64,000 bases of DNA from Oscillospiraceae bacterium (lineage in GTDB: Bacteria; Bacillota; Clostridia; Oscillospirales; Oscillospiraceae). Below, piece after piece: positions 18,546 through 27,270 of the stretch. A program made the position numbers and the translations under genes. Numbering within the stretch: the stretch's first letter is position 1; every line of letters starts with the position of its first letter. The notes under the pieces were generated by a model. It was not told the origin of the DNA, ran no database searches, and worked only from the letters and a program-made list of their open reading frames with translations. The stretch is from NCBI GenBank assembly GCA_017458065.1, contig JAFTGD010000018.1, positions 1 to 64,000 on the forward strand. The letters run 5' to 3'.

Positions 18546-18915
18546 ATGCGGCAGTTGGAATGATCCAGCTCTCCGGGAGTACTTTTTACCGCTGTTCCGC
18601 CACCCGTGAGAAGCACGCCGTTCACGCCTTAAGTGGTCGAAAAAGTTACCATTTTTGATTCTTCACTTGAAAAGCGAAATAATCAAAGAAGTTTCAAAGA
18701 AATCAAAATAACAGTCATACGGGGAGGGCGGAGGTCAAAAAAGTGACCATTTCTGAGGAGACCGGCCCCCAGGCGCGCGTGCAACTCTCTTTTTTCAAAG
18801 GCCCTATTAACCCCTGCCCGGGCGGTAAGGGCGAAAAGCGAAGAATGTAGATATACAGGCATTTCGGGGATGTTATGAACATTTCCGGGGTGCTGTTTTT
18901 ATTTGAATCCCAGAC

Positions 18916-18929
18916 CGTTTTTTCAAACG
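18916..18929 (-). repeat. Inverted partner of the 18532 repeat
   Basis: CGTTTTTTCAAACG, exact reverse complement of 18532-18545. The pair brackets the middle of the non-coding stretch before terS, where cos or pac sites are commonly found. Confidence 0.65.
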
Positions 18930-19071
18930 AAATCAAACAGTTTAACATGGCTCAGATATCTGAGGAATTTCAGGTCCGGACCATCTGATCATGACCTCAA
19001 TCCAGACCGGTCAGATATCTGCACAGTCTATCAACCTGCCCAAATCGGGAAGAAAGGAAGTGAACAACAAT

Positions 19072-19584
19072 ATGGCAAAAGACGGAACCCACAGAGGCGG
19101 CAAGCGTACAGGCGCAGGCCGGAAACCGAAACCGCTGGCGGAAAAGCTTCAGGAGGGCAAGGCCGCGACCGCTCTCTCCCTGCCGGAACTGGAAGGCGCG
19201 GAGATACCGGCCATCAGGGAATTTCTCTCTGAGGAACAGCGCATGGGAGAGATGTACGGCCTTGAAATCTACGAGCAAATGCTGCAATGGCTTTCAGAGC
19301 GCGGATGCGCCCAGCTGATTAGTCCGCACCTGCTGGAGCAGTACAGCCTCGCCTTTGCGCGATGGATTCAGGCTGAGAAACTGATTAATCAATCAGGGCT
19401 TCTGGGCCGCCATCCTACAACCGGAAATGCGATTGCATCTCCATTTGTGCAGATTGCGCAGAGCTATCTGAAAGAATCAAATCTGCTGTTTCAGCAGATC
19501 TTCTCCATCGTATCCGCCAACAGCCGGGAGCCTGTGACCGGGAATCCGCAGGACGATATCATGGAGAAACTGCTGGGACGATGA
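19072..19584 (+). CDS. Phage terminase small subunit, P27 family
   Basis: 170 residues. The basic, glycine-rich N-terminus (GTHRGGKRTGAGRKPKPLAE) and helical blocks (YEQMLQWLSERG, LEQYSLAFARWIQAEKLINQ, IAQSYLKESNLLFQQIFSIV) are typical of P27-like TerS. It recognises the packaging site and loads DNA onto the large subunit. I chose ATG 19072 because GAAAGGAAG lies upstream and because an earlier in-frame ATG (18991) would add a non-conserved leader. The large subunit follows 39 bases later, and the presumed packaging site lies upstream. Confidence 0.9.
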   Translation: MAKDGTHRGGKRTGAGRKPKPLAEKLQEGKAATALSLPELEGAEIPAIREFLSEEQRMGEMYGLEIYEQMLQWLSERGCAQLISPHLLEQYSLAFARWIQAEKLINQSGLLGRHPTTGNAIASPFVQIAQSYLKESNLLFQQIFSIVSANSREPVTGNPQDDIMEKLLGR

Positions 19585-19623
19585 GAAAGAAGGTGAGAAA
19601 CCATATACAAACCGACGCGATTT

Positions 19624-22188
19624 ATGCTGCCGACATCACATTATGACAAGGCAAAGGCAGACCGGGCCGTTCTGTTCATCGAGAGCCTGAAACACACGAA
19701 GGGCGCGTTTTTCCGTCAGTCGTTCAAGCTGCTCGAGTGGCAGGAAGCCATCATCAGAGATCTGTTCGGTGTGGTGAATGAGGACGGTACACGCCAGTTC
19801 AAGCAGAGCATCGTGTTCATTAGCAAGAAAAATGGAAAGCAACTGGCTCTCGATACGCCGATTCCGACACCGACCGGCTTTACCACCATGGGTGATCTGA
19901 GGGTTGGAGACACTGTTTTTGACGAAAAGGGCCAGCCCTGCCACGTGGTCGGCAAGAGTGAAGTGGACGATACAGAACAGGCGTACAAGCTTACATTCCG
20001 GGACGGCTCGTCTATCGTCGCCGGAGCGCGGCATCTGTGGGACTGTGATGATCTGACGGCCTATAAAAACCCAAGAGTGACGATATCGACACAGGAGATA
20101 TTTGAAAAACAGCAGAAGATACGGGACGGCCGGTCTTCAATCCGGATCCCGGTCGCAAAGCCGATTCAGACTGCTGACGCCGATCTCCCAGTCGATCCGT
20201 ACTTGTATGGCTATTGGCTGGGGAATGGAACAGCGAACAGTCAGTGTATCACCGTCAAAACCGGTGATGTTGAGGACGTGAAGGCTTCGATTCCATATGA
20301 GCCCTACAACACCATCCCCCAAAAATGCGGAGGCAGTTCCTTGCTCTATTATCACGATCTGAAACCCATACTGGTGAAAAGCTTTCGTGACAAGGTGATC
20401 CGGCCTGAATATCTCCGCGCTTCTGAACCGCAGCGATGGGCCTTGCTGCAAGGGCTTATGGATTCGGACGGGCATATCGGAACTATGAAGGGGCAGAGTT
20501 CCTACACCACAACGATAAAACAACTCGCGGAATCTGTGAGAGAACTGCTGTGGAGCCTGGGAATCAAAAATGCAGTAAAGGCAGAGCCGTCTACCCGGTA
20601 CGGCTGGCCGACCGGAGAAATCCTCTATGTGATCCGGTTTACCACCTTCACCGATCAGCCGACGGCAAGACTGATCCGCAAAGCCGCAAGAAGCAGGGTC
20701 CGCACAAAAGACAGCAGATCGAACTACCACTATCTGGAAGCCATAACGCCGATAGATCATCCCGTGCAGATGCAGTGTATCCAGGTTGACAGCCCCAGCC
20801 ATCTGTATCTCGCCGGGAAGTCCATGGTGCCGACGCACAACAGTGAACTCGCCGCCGCAATTGCGCTGTATATGCTCTGCGCCGATGGCGAGCAGAGGGC
20901 GGAGGTTTACGGTGCCGCTGTCGACCGCCAGCAGGCTTCACTGGTCTACTCGGTCGCCGCCGACATGATCCGCTTATCTCCGGCTCTGATGAAGCGATGC
21001 AAGATCCTGGACAGCCGAAAGCGCATCGTGTATCTGCCTACCAACAGCATTTATCAGGTGCTCAGTTCTGACGCCGACCGCGCCCATGGCGTCTCCGCTC
21101 ATGCAGTCATTGTCGACGAAGTTCACAACCAAAAGAACCCGGATCTTTTCAATGTCCTGACCAAGGGTTCCGGTGATGCGCGTAAGCAGCCTCTTCAGTT
21201 CATTATCAGCACGGCGGGTGACAACATCCACGGCATCGGCTATGAGCTGTTTCAGAAGGCGCAGGATCTGATCGCCGGACGCAAAACCGATCCCACCATC
21301 TACCCGGTGGTCTATGCCGCCGATCCCGAGGATGACTGGACGGATCCGGAGGTCTGGAAGAAAGCAAATCCCTCTCTCGGCGTGACCTTCCCCATCGAAA
21401 GGCTGGCGGAGGCGGCTGAATCTGCCCGGCAGAACCCAAGCGAAGAAAACAGCTTCAAGACCCTCCGGCTGAACATCTGGACAAAACAGGCTGTGCGCTG
21501 GATGCCGATAGACAAGTGGGATACGTGCAGTACTCCGGTGGACGCGGAGAAGCTCCGAGGGCGACCGTGTTATGCCGGACTGGACTTATCCTCCACGCAA
21601 GACCTGACCGCGCTGGTGCTGGTGTTCCCGCCGACATATGAGGAGGAACCGTATCAGATTCTGCCCTTTGCGTGGGTGCCGGAGGAGACGATAGACCTCC
21701 GCAGCAGAAAAGACCATGTGAACTACGATCTATGGTCCCGGCAGGGGCATATCCTCGCCACGGATGGCAATGTGGTCGATTATGCCACCATAGAGCAGAA
21801 GATCATGGAGCTGGCCGATACCTATCAGATCATGGAGCTGGCATACGATCCCTGGAACAGCCAAATGCTGGTTCAGCACCTCTCCGACGAGGGCATGACC
21901 GTTGTGCCATTCAGGCAGGGCTTCGCGTCAATGTCGCCGCCGACCAAGGAGCTGATGCGCCTGACACTGGAGGGGAAGCTGGCCCATGGCGGTCACCCGG
22001 TGCTCCGCTGGTGCATGGACAATGCCGTCGTGAAGACGGATCCGGCGGGCAACATCAAGCTGGACAAGAGCCGGGCCACCGAGAAGATTGACCTTGCTGT
22101 GGCCTTGGTCATGGCGCTGGATCGGGCGGTGCGGAACGAGAGAAGCGGCCTGTCCGTCTATGAGGACAGAGGTCTTCTGTTCATATGA
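19624..22188 (+). CDS. terL: Phage terminase large subunit with an in-frame intein
   Basis: 854 residues including a 334-residue intein. Without the intein it is ~520 residues, normal for TerL. The N-terminal block (VLFIESLKHTKGAFFRQSF, LLEWQEAIIRDLFG) leads into the Walker A-like KKNGK-S, split by the intein between K72 and S407. Walker B is VIVDEVH near 497. The nuclease domain shows AGLDLSSTQDLTALVLV near 652 and an AYDPWNSQMLV block. It is the packaging ATPase/nuclease. Start: ATG 19624 is the first usable codon, but in-frame sequence upstream (YKPTRF) looks conserved, so a non-AUG start such as ATA at 19603 is possible. It overlaps no neighbour; the portal follows. Confidence 0.94.
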   Translation: MLPTSHYDKAKADRAVLFIESLKHTKGAFFRQSFKLLEWQEAIIRDLFGVVNEDGTRQFKQSIVFISKKNGKQLALDTPIPTPTGFTTMGDLRVGDTVFDEKGQPCHVVGKSEVDDTEQAYKLTFRDGSSIVAGARHLWDCDDLTAYKNPRVTISTQEIFEKQQKIRDGRSSIRIPVAKPIQTADADLPVDPYLYGYWLGNGTANSQCITVKTGDVEDVKASIPYEPYNTIPQKCGGSSLLYYHDLKPILVKSFRDKVIRPEYLRASEPQRWALLQGLMDSDGHIGTMKGQSSYTTTIKQLAESVRELLWSLGIKNAVKAEPSTRYGWPTGEILYVIRFTTFTDQPTARLIRKAARSRVRTKDSRSNYHYLEAITPIDHPVQMQCIQVDSPSHLYLAGKSMVPTHNSELAAAIALYMLCADGEQRAEVYGAAVDRQQASLVYSVAADMIRLSPALMKRCKILDSRKRIVYLPTNSIYQVLSSDADRAHGVSAHAVIVDEVHNQKNPDLFNVLTKGSGDARKQPLQFIISTAGDNIHGIGYELFQKAQDLIAGRKTDPTIYPVVYAADPEDDWTDPEVWKKANPSLGVTFPIERLAEAAESARQNPSEENSFKTLRLNIWTKQAVRWMPIDKWDTCSTPVDAEKLRGRPCYAGLDLSSTQDLTALVLVFPPTYEEEPYQILPFAWVPEETIDLRSRKDHVNYDLWSRQGHILATDGNVVDYATIEQKIMELADTYQIMELAYDPWNSQMLVQHLSDEGMTVVPFRQGFASMSPPTKELMRLTLEGKLAHGGHPVLRWCMDNAVVKTDPAGNIKLDKSRATEKIDLAVALVMALDRAVRNERSGLSVYEDRGLLFI
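19840..20841 (+). other. Class 3 intein with LAGLIDADG endonuclease in TerL
   Basis: Intein residues 73-406 of the TerL reading. It starts with Gln rather than Cys/Ser, in block A LALDTPIPTPTGFTTMGDL. It carries the class 3 triad: Trp139 (RHLWD, block B), Cys385 (MQCIQVD, block F) and Thr404 (VPTHN, block G), with terminal Asn406 and Ser+1. The endonuclease motifs are YLYGYWLGNGT (193-203) and ALLQGLMDSDGHIG (273-286). It is predicted to splice out and restore GKS in the ATPase P-loop; the endonuclease looks intact. Confidence 0.9.
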
Positions 22189-22246
22189 TAACCCGGCTGT
22201 CAAGAGCGCCGAGGGCGTGATTGATTGGTGTGGGGGAGAAAACACA

Positions 22247-23554
22247 GTGGCGAGGCCACAAAACAAAACAGCACCCATAACGGGTGCGGAAAGGATAAAA
22301 CCTGTGAGCTTTATACAGAGCATTTTCAAAGGGAAAGCAACGGATCGCGCGGCCGGATCGGGGTACCGGTTCTTCTTCGGCCAGAGCACCGCTGGGAAGA
22401 CGGTCAACGAAAAGACCGCTATGCAGATGACGGCTGTATTCGCTTGCGTCCGCATCCTAGCGGAGTCCATCGCGAGTTTGCCGCTGCATGTGTATAAGCG
22501 GTCTCCTGACGGCAATCTGGTCAAGGCGGAGGACACCGAGCTGTTCTATCTGCTGCATGATAAACCAAACCCGGAGATGACCAGCTTCATCTTCCGGGAA
22601 ACTCTTATGACGCATATCCTGCTGTGGGGAAACGCCTATGCCCAGATCCTGCGTAATGGGCGCGGAGAAGTCCTCGGCCTGTATCCGCTTCTGCCGAACA
22701 AAATGACGGTGGAGCGGGATGAAAAGGGCCAGCTGTATTACCGGTATCAGCGGGTCAACGAAGAGCCGCCGACCATGGACGGCACGGACGTAATCCTCCT
22801 GCCGGAGGATGTGCTGCATATCCCGGGCCTCGGCTTTGACGGTCTGGTCGGATACAGTCCCATCAGCATGATGAAGAACACCATCGGCCTTGCCATGGCT
22901 GCGGAGGAATACGGCAGCAAGTTCTTCGCCAACGGCGCGGCCCCAGCTGGGGTACTGGAGCACCCCGGTGTGATCAAGGATGTGTCGAAACTGAGGGAAT
23001 CCTGGAACAGCACCTTCGGCGGCAGCGCGAACGCGGGCAAGATCGCCATTCTGGAAGAGGGCATGCATTTTAGTCCCATTAGCATGTCGCCTCAGGACAG
23101 CCAGCTTCTGGAGACCCGGCAGTATCAGCTGACCGAGATCGCCAGGATCTTCCGCATCCCGCCGCATATGCTGGCCGATCTCTCGAAGGCGACCTATTCC
23201 AACATCGAGCACCAGAGTCTGGAGTTCGTGAAATATACTCTTCAGCCGTGGATCGCCCGATGGGAGGCGGCGCTGTCCGATGCGCTGCTGACGCGGGATG
23301 AGCGGAAGGAGTATCTGATCCGCTTCAATGTGGACGGTCTTCTGCGCGGCGACTATAAGACCCGCATGGAAGGCTATGCGGTCGGCATCAACAACGGTTT
23401 CCTGTGTCCCAATGACGTCAGGGCGCTCGAGAATCTTGATCTGATTCCTGAGGAAAAGGGCGGGAACAGTTTCCTGATCCAGGGCGCTATGGTACGGCTG
23501 GAGGACGCGGGGATCTATGCTGCCAAGGGCAGCGGAAAGGAGCAAGATGAATAA
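22247..23554 (+). CDS. Phage portal protein, HK97 family
   Basis: 435 residues from GTG 22247, chosen because GGGGGAGAA precedes it and the earlier in-frame codons overlap terL without similarity to portals. Signatures: AMQMTAVFACVRILAESIAS, LPLHVYKR, WGNAYAQILRNGRGEVLGLY, HIPGLGFDGLVGYSPI and QLTEIARIFRIPPHMLADL. It forms the dodecameric portal ring at the capsid vertex through which DNA enters. It overlaps by 8 bases the protease gene, the usual order in HK97-like head modules. Confidence 0.94.
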   Translation: MARPQNKTAPITGAERIKPVSFIQSIFKGKATDRAAGSGYRFFFGQSTAGKTVNEKTAMQMTAVFACVRILAESIASLPLHVYKRSPDGNLVKAEDTELFYLLHDKPNPEMTSFIFRETLMTHILLWGNAYAQILRNGRGEVLGLYPLLPNKMTVERDEKGQLYYRYQRVNEEPPTMDGTDVILLPEDVLHIPGLGFDGLVGYSPISMMKNTIGLAMAAEEYGSKFFANGAAPAGVLEHPGVIKDVSKLRESWNSTFGGSANAGKIAILEEGMHFSPISMSPQDSQLLETRQYQLTEIARIFRIPPHMLADLSKATYSNIEHQSLEFVKYTLQPWIARWEAALSDALLTRDERKEYLIRFNVDGLLRGDYKTRMEGYAVGINNGFLCPNDVRALENLDLIPEEKGGNSFLIQGAMVRLEDAGIYAAKGSGKEQDE

Positions 23555-24221
23555 ACACTTTTGGAGCTGGAGCAACGACGGAGGAGAACGGATTCTCCAC
23601 CTGAACGGCACTATCGCGGAGGAGTCCTGGTTTGAGGACGATGTGACGCCGGAGATGTTTCGAGAGGAGCTGATGGGCGGCTCGGGGCCGATCACGATCT
23701 GGCTGAACAGTCCCGGCGGGGATTGCGTCGCGGCGAGCAGGATCTACAGTATGCTCATGGACTATCCCGGTGACGTGACGGTCAAGATCGACGGCATCGC
23801 GGCCTCGGCTGCGTCCGTGATCGCCATGGCTGGGACAACGGTGCTGATGGCACCGACCAGTATGATTATGGTCCACAATCCCGCCACGATGGCCTTCGGA
23901 GACCATAACGAGCTGGAACGGGCGATCGGCCTGCTGGAGACGGTGAAGGAGTCCATCATCAACGCCTACGAGATTAAGACCAGCCTGGACAGAAAGACGC
24001 TGTCGAAACTTATGGAAGAAGAGACTTGGATGGACTGCAACAAGGCCATGGAGCTGGGTTTCGCCGATGGGGTGCTCCAGAGGGAAACGGGCTCTCCGGC
24101 TGTATCGAACGGCATTCTGTTTTCACAGAAGCGGACGGACGCCGCTCTGGTCAACCGTCTGACCGAGAAGGCGGGCATGCCAATCCAGCCGTATTATGAC
24201 CGGCTGGAAAAACTCAGATAA
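23547..24221 (+). CDS. ClpP-like prohead protease
   Basis: 224 residues; ATG 23547 follows AAAGGAGCAAG and lies inside the portal 3' end. It has a Clp-type serine protease fold: WLNSPGGDCVAASRIY, the nucleophile region AASAASVIAMAG, the His region MIMVHNPA and the Asp-bearing helix further on. It cleaves scaffold or the capsid delta domain during head maturation. A C-terminal tail of ~40 residues is poorly conserved. It is followed by a structured 187-base leader and the capsid gene. Confidence 0.93.
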   Translation: MNKHFWSWSNDGGERILHLNGTIAEESWFEDDVTPEMFREELMGGSGPITIWLNSPGGDCVAASRIYSMLMDYPGDVTVKIDGIAASAASVIAMAGTTVLMAPTSMIMVHNPATMAFGDHNELERAIGLLETVKESIINAYEIKTSLDRKTLSKLMEEETWMDCNKAMELGFADGVLQRETGSPAVSNGILFSQKRTDAALVNRLTEKAGMPIQPYYDRLEKLR

Positions 24222-24225
24222 AGCG

Positions 24226-24316
24226 CGGCGACAGGAGAAGCCCATCCTGCCGTCGTTCTTTATATACACCCCTCCGCTCTCGCGTGAGAGCAACATACAG
24301 GCTCCGTGCAGGAGCC
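24226..24316 (+). promoter_or_regulatory. Three hairpins in the capsid gene leader
   Basis: Stems at 24226-24255 (CGGCGACAGGA / TCCTGCCGTCG), 24277-24290 (CTCTC-GCGT-GAGAG) and 24300-24316 (GGCTCC-GTGCA-GGAGCC). They lie between protease and capsid, where mRNA processing or stabilisation would raise capsid output. No promoter is evident. Confidence 0.45.
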
Positions 24317-24408
24317 AATCCAACCCGCTCCGTAAATTCTATTCTTTTCATGCGGAGTGGCATTTTGTGACCCCGGCACAGATTTCGGGGAGAAAGCGAG
24401 TATAAACT

Positions 24409-25608
24409 ATGCGTATGACCATCAATGAACTGCGTGAAAACCGCAACCGCGCCTGGGAGCAGGCCAAGGCCTTCCTGGACGCCCACCGCACCGAGAACGG
24501 TACCCTGTCCGCCGAGGACGCCGCCATCTATGACGCCATGGAGGCGGATGTCGTGAACCTCGGCAAGGAGATCGAGCGCATGGAGCGCGGGGCCGCCCTG
24601 GACGCCGAACTGGCCCGCCCCGTAGGAAGCCCGCTCATCAACCGTCCCGGGATGGGAACCGATCTGAAGACCGGCCGTGCCTCCGATGAGTACAAGAAGG
24701 CGATGCTCACCGCCCTGCGCAGCAACTTCCGCACCGTCTCCAACGTGCTGATGGAGGGTGTGGACGCCTCCGGCGGTTTCCTCGTCCCCGACGAGTACGA
24801 CTCCCGCCTGATCGAGGCGCTGGACGAGGAGAACGTGATCCGGCGTCTTGCCACTGTGATCCAGACCTCCGGTGAGCGCAAGATCAATGTCGCGGCAAGC
24901 AAGCCCGCCGCAAGCTGGGTCGAGGAGAACGGGGAGCTTGTCTTCTCCGACGCTACCTTTGACCAGGCAATCCTGGACGCCTACAAGCTCAGCGTGGCTG
25001 TGAAGGTTTCTGAGGAGCTTCTGGCGGATAACGCCTATGATCTGGAGGGCTTCCTGATCCGGGCCTTCGGACGCGCCATCGCGAACGCGGAGGAAGAAGC
25101 TTTCCTGACCGGGGACGGCATCAGCAAGCCCACCGGTATCCTGCACGCCACCAAGGGAGCGCAGATCGGTGTCACCACCGCGGGGAACAGCATCACCGCC
25201 GATGAGATCATCGACCTGGTGTATAAGCTGAAGCGTCCCTATCGCGTCAACGCGGCCTTCGTCACCAGCGACAGCACCCTGGCCGCAGTCCGCAAGCTGA
25301 AGAACGACAACGGGTATCTGTGGCAGCCTGCGCTGACCGCCGGTGAGCCGGACCGGCTGCTGGGCTACCCGGTGTACACCTGCCAGTTCGTTCCCGCCGT
25401 TGCCGCCGGACAGCCCGTTATGGCCTTCGGCGATTTCAGCTATTACAACATCGGCGATCGCGGAACCCGTACCTTTGCGGCCCTGCATGAGCTCTACGCT
25501 GGTGTGGGCCAGGTGGCGTTCGTGTGCAAGGAAAGGGTCGACGGCAAGCTGATCCTCCCTGAAGCAGTACAGGTGCTCAAAATGAAGGGCGCCGCATCCA
25601 ACGGCTGA
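24409..25608 (+). CDS. Major capsid protein, HK97 family
   Basis: 399 residues. The N-terminal ~100 residues form a coiled-coil delta/scaffold domain (MTINELRENRNRAWEQAKAF, then VNLGKEIERMERG), presumably removed by the protease just upstream. The capsid fold begins near 110 (ASGGFLVPDEYDSRLIEALD) and includes EEAFLTGDGISKPTGILH, AAFVTSDSTLAAVRKLKND, LLGYPVYTC and YNIGDRGTRTF. Codon use is biased to GCC/CTG/ATC, as for a highly expressed gene. A strong hairpin follows at 25622, and no head-tail connector gene comes after it, unlike ordinary HK97-type modules. Confidence 0.95.
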   Translation: MRMTINELRENRNRAWEQAKAFLDAHRTENGTLSAEDAAIYDAMEADVVNLGKEIERMERGAALDAELARPVGSPLINRPGMGTDLKTGRASDEYKKAMLTALRSNFRTVSNVLMEGVDASGGFLVPDEYDSRLIEALDEENVIRRLATVIQTSGERKINVAASKPAASWVEENGELVFSDATFDQAILDAYKLSVAVKVSEELLADNAYDLEGFLIRAFGRAIANAEEEAFLTGDGISKPTGILHATKGAQIGVTTAGNSITADEIIDLVYKLKRPYRVNAAFVTSDSTLAAVRKLKNDNGYLWQPALTAGEPDRLLGYPVYTCQFVPAVAAGQPVMAFGDFSYYNIGDRGTRTFAALHELYAGVGQVAFVCKERVDGKLILPEAVQVLKMKGAASNG

Positions 25609-25621
25609 TCCAAAATACAAA

Positions 25622-25667
25622 GGGCTTCATTCACGGGAGAGGGGCTTATCTCCCGTGGGTGAAGCCC
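25622..25667 (+). terminator. Long hairpin after the capsid gene
   Basis: A 19-bp stem GGGCTTCATTCACGGGAGA / TCTCCCGTGGGTGAAGCCC with G-U pairs and an 8-base loop. No clear U-run follows, so it may terminate weakly or protect mRNA 3' ends. Confidence 0.65.
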
Positions 25668-25697
25668 ACAAATTAATCAGAACGGAGTAAAGAACAA

Positions 25698-26189
25698 ATG
25701 AAACGAACCTACTACAAATCTTTCGATGAGAATCTTTGCGGCATGAATGGATTCCAGTATGAAGTCGGCAAGGCTTTTATGGCGGATACCGATGATCCTT
25801 TCCAGTGGCTGCATTTTGCCAGCAAGGTCAATCAAACACTGCGGTATTACGGCAAAGGCATCCGTATCTGCGAAGTGGAACCGCTAGGCAAGGTGAACAG
25901 GTATGCTGCATGGGATATGAACACGGATTGCCTGCATATTATCCGCGAACTGACTACGGACGAAATCATAATCAAGCTGTTGGATGAAAAGTGCGGGGTT
26001 GCCGAAATAATAAATTTCGAGCCATCATTCAATTTGCTGCGTGTGTTTTATGGCAGACTGAGACACTGTGACAAGTTGGCTATCCTCTCTGCGGATTACC
26101 TTACCCCGGAACAAAAGAAAGCGCTTCTTCCGAAATGCTGGGAGCGTGAGGTAGACATTCGGGAAGGGGCAGAGACGGATTGTCAGTAA
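25698..26189 (+). CDS. DUF7666-like conserved phage/mobile protein
   Basis: 163 residues, starting ATG after AACGGAGTAAAGAACAA. The N-terminus (YYKSFDENLCGMNGFQYEVG) resembles a domain widespread in phages and mobile elements in which a cell of GFQYEVGK precedes a block like CEVEPLGKVNRYAAWD. No catalytic motif, signal peptide or membrane segment is seen. It occupies the place where connector genes would be expected. Function unknown; a soluble cargo gene is the simplest reading. Confidence 0.6.
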   Translation: MKRTYYKSFDENLCGMNGFQYEVGKAFMADTDDPFQWLHFASKVNQTLRYYGKGIRICEVEPLGKVNRYAAWDMNTDCLHIIRELTTDEIIIKLLDEKCGVAEIINFEPSFNLLRVFYGRLRHCDKLAILSADYLTPEQKKALLPKCWEREVDIREGAETDCQ

Positions 26190-26314
26190 TCCACAGTTTC
26201 TGACCCGAATGATTGGTGGTTCTGATGACTTGATAAATGTCGGAAACAGAGCGAATATGGACACGCTGAAGGGCAGAAAAGCCCATCAGACACTATATTT
26301 TCGGAGGAATCATC

Positions 26315-27055
26315 ATGAATTACAACGTTACCGGAAGCGATCGCAAAAGACTTGTCAGCATCATTGCACGCGAGACCGGAGTCAAGGCTCATTATGAAGG
26401 GACGCCGAGCATGGCATTTACCATCGGCGGAGCTACAGTCGACAGAACCGGCTGCGTCAGCTGGGGCGAGAATATGGACAGCGCCACAATCCAGCGTGTG
26501 ATCGACGCCCTTGCGGAAGAAGGCTTTGAGAGAGAAGCGGAGACCGAGGCCTACACCGGAGAAAACCTGACTGTGGCTGAGATGAACGGGCTGACGATCA
26601 GCATGCCGATGGACGGCTTCGACCCGGACAGCCTTGACCGCCTGCGGAAGCTGGTGGACAGCAAGGCCAGCCTGATCAAAAAGAGCGTCGGGGCGCAGAG
26701 CCTGACGATCCGCATCAGCGAGGACAAGGTAGAATTCCCATGGTGGGGACGCCTCCCCGGCACGGAAGAGACACAGGCTTACATGGCATTCATCGCCGCC
26801 CTGTGCGCCAAGGCGAAAGAGTGCAAACGGGTAACCGCAAAAGACCGTGAGGTTGAAAGCGAGAAATTCGCCTTCCGGGTGTTCCTCCTGAGCCTCGGCT
26901 TTGTCGGCACCGAGTACAAGCAGGTGCGGAGCATCCTGATGAAGAACCTCAGCGGCTCGGCTGCATTCCCGACCATGGCTGCGGCAGACGAGTTCTCCGC
27001 AAAGCAGAAAGCCAAGCGGGCAGCGAGGAAGACCGAAACCACCGCAGAAGCATAA
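26315..27055 (+). CDS. Conserved mobile-element protein ('virulence-related' family)
   Basis: 246 residues, starting ATG after TCGGAGGAATCATC. The N-terminal ~85 residues (MNYNVTGSDRKRLVSIIARE, then AFTIGGATVDRTG) and the C-terminal block (WWGRLPGTEETQAYMAFIAA, SEKFAFRVFLLSLGFVGTEY, KQVRSILMKNLSGSAAF) match a family found in Clostridia prophages and conjugative elements, often annotated as virulence-related without evidence. A basic Lys/Ala-rich tail suggests nucleic-acid contact. Role unknown. Confidence 0.65.
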   Translation: MNYNVTGSDRKRLVSIIARETGVKAHYEGTPSMAFTIGGATVDRTGCVSWGENMDSATIQRVIDALAEEGFEREAETEAYTGENLTVAEMNGLTISMPMDGFDPDSLDRLRKLVDSKASLIKKSVGAQSLTIRISEDKVEFPWWGRLPGTEETQAYMAFIAALCAKAKECKRVTAKDREVESEKFAFRVFLLSLGFVGTEYKQVRSILMKNLSGSAAFPTMAAADEFSAKQKAKRAARKTETTAEA

Positions 27056-27125
27056 CCCACATCAGAACAGAGGATACAGCCCATAACCGGGCTGTGTTTC
27101 TCGTTTATGCCATATCGTCAAGTGC

Positions 27126-27154
27126 TTGACGTACCACTGGTTTTACTGTATAAT
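27126..27154 (+). promoter_or_regulatory. Promoter of the small toxin gene
   Basis: TTGACG, 17-base spacer, TATAAT; leads into a structured ~115-base leader before the toxin ATG at 27278. Confidence 0.8.
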
Positions 27155-27247
27155 CCCTCACAAGAAGGCGCTACCACAGCAAACACACGGTAGGCGGTCA
27201 ACCCCTCACACTTTTTCCCGGCAAACACGAGGGGGCTTCTATTGATT

Positions 27248-27270
27248 CCCCCTTAGTCTGACTGAGGGGG
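27248..27270 (+). promoter_or_regulatory. Hairpin sequestering the toxin ribosome-binding site
   Basis: CCCCCTTAGT-CTG-ACTGAGGGGG, a 10-bp stem whose 3' arm is the Shine-Dalgarno sequence (GAGGGGGTGG) of the toxin gene. A second G-run at 27231-27237 (GAGGGGG) can compete for the C-run, giving a possible switch. Confidence 0.7.

Noticed and set aside
18715..18948. 77-codon minus-strand ORF before terS
   Set aside because: No ribosome site and no recognisable similarity; it overlaps the repeat-bearing non-coding stretch.
24222..24408. Riboswitch upstream of the capsid gene
   Set aside because: Three hairpins are visible but none matches a riboswitch core I know, and phage structural genes are not usual targets.
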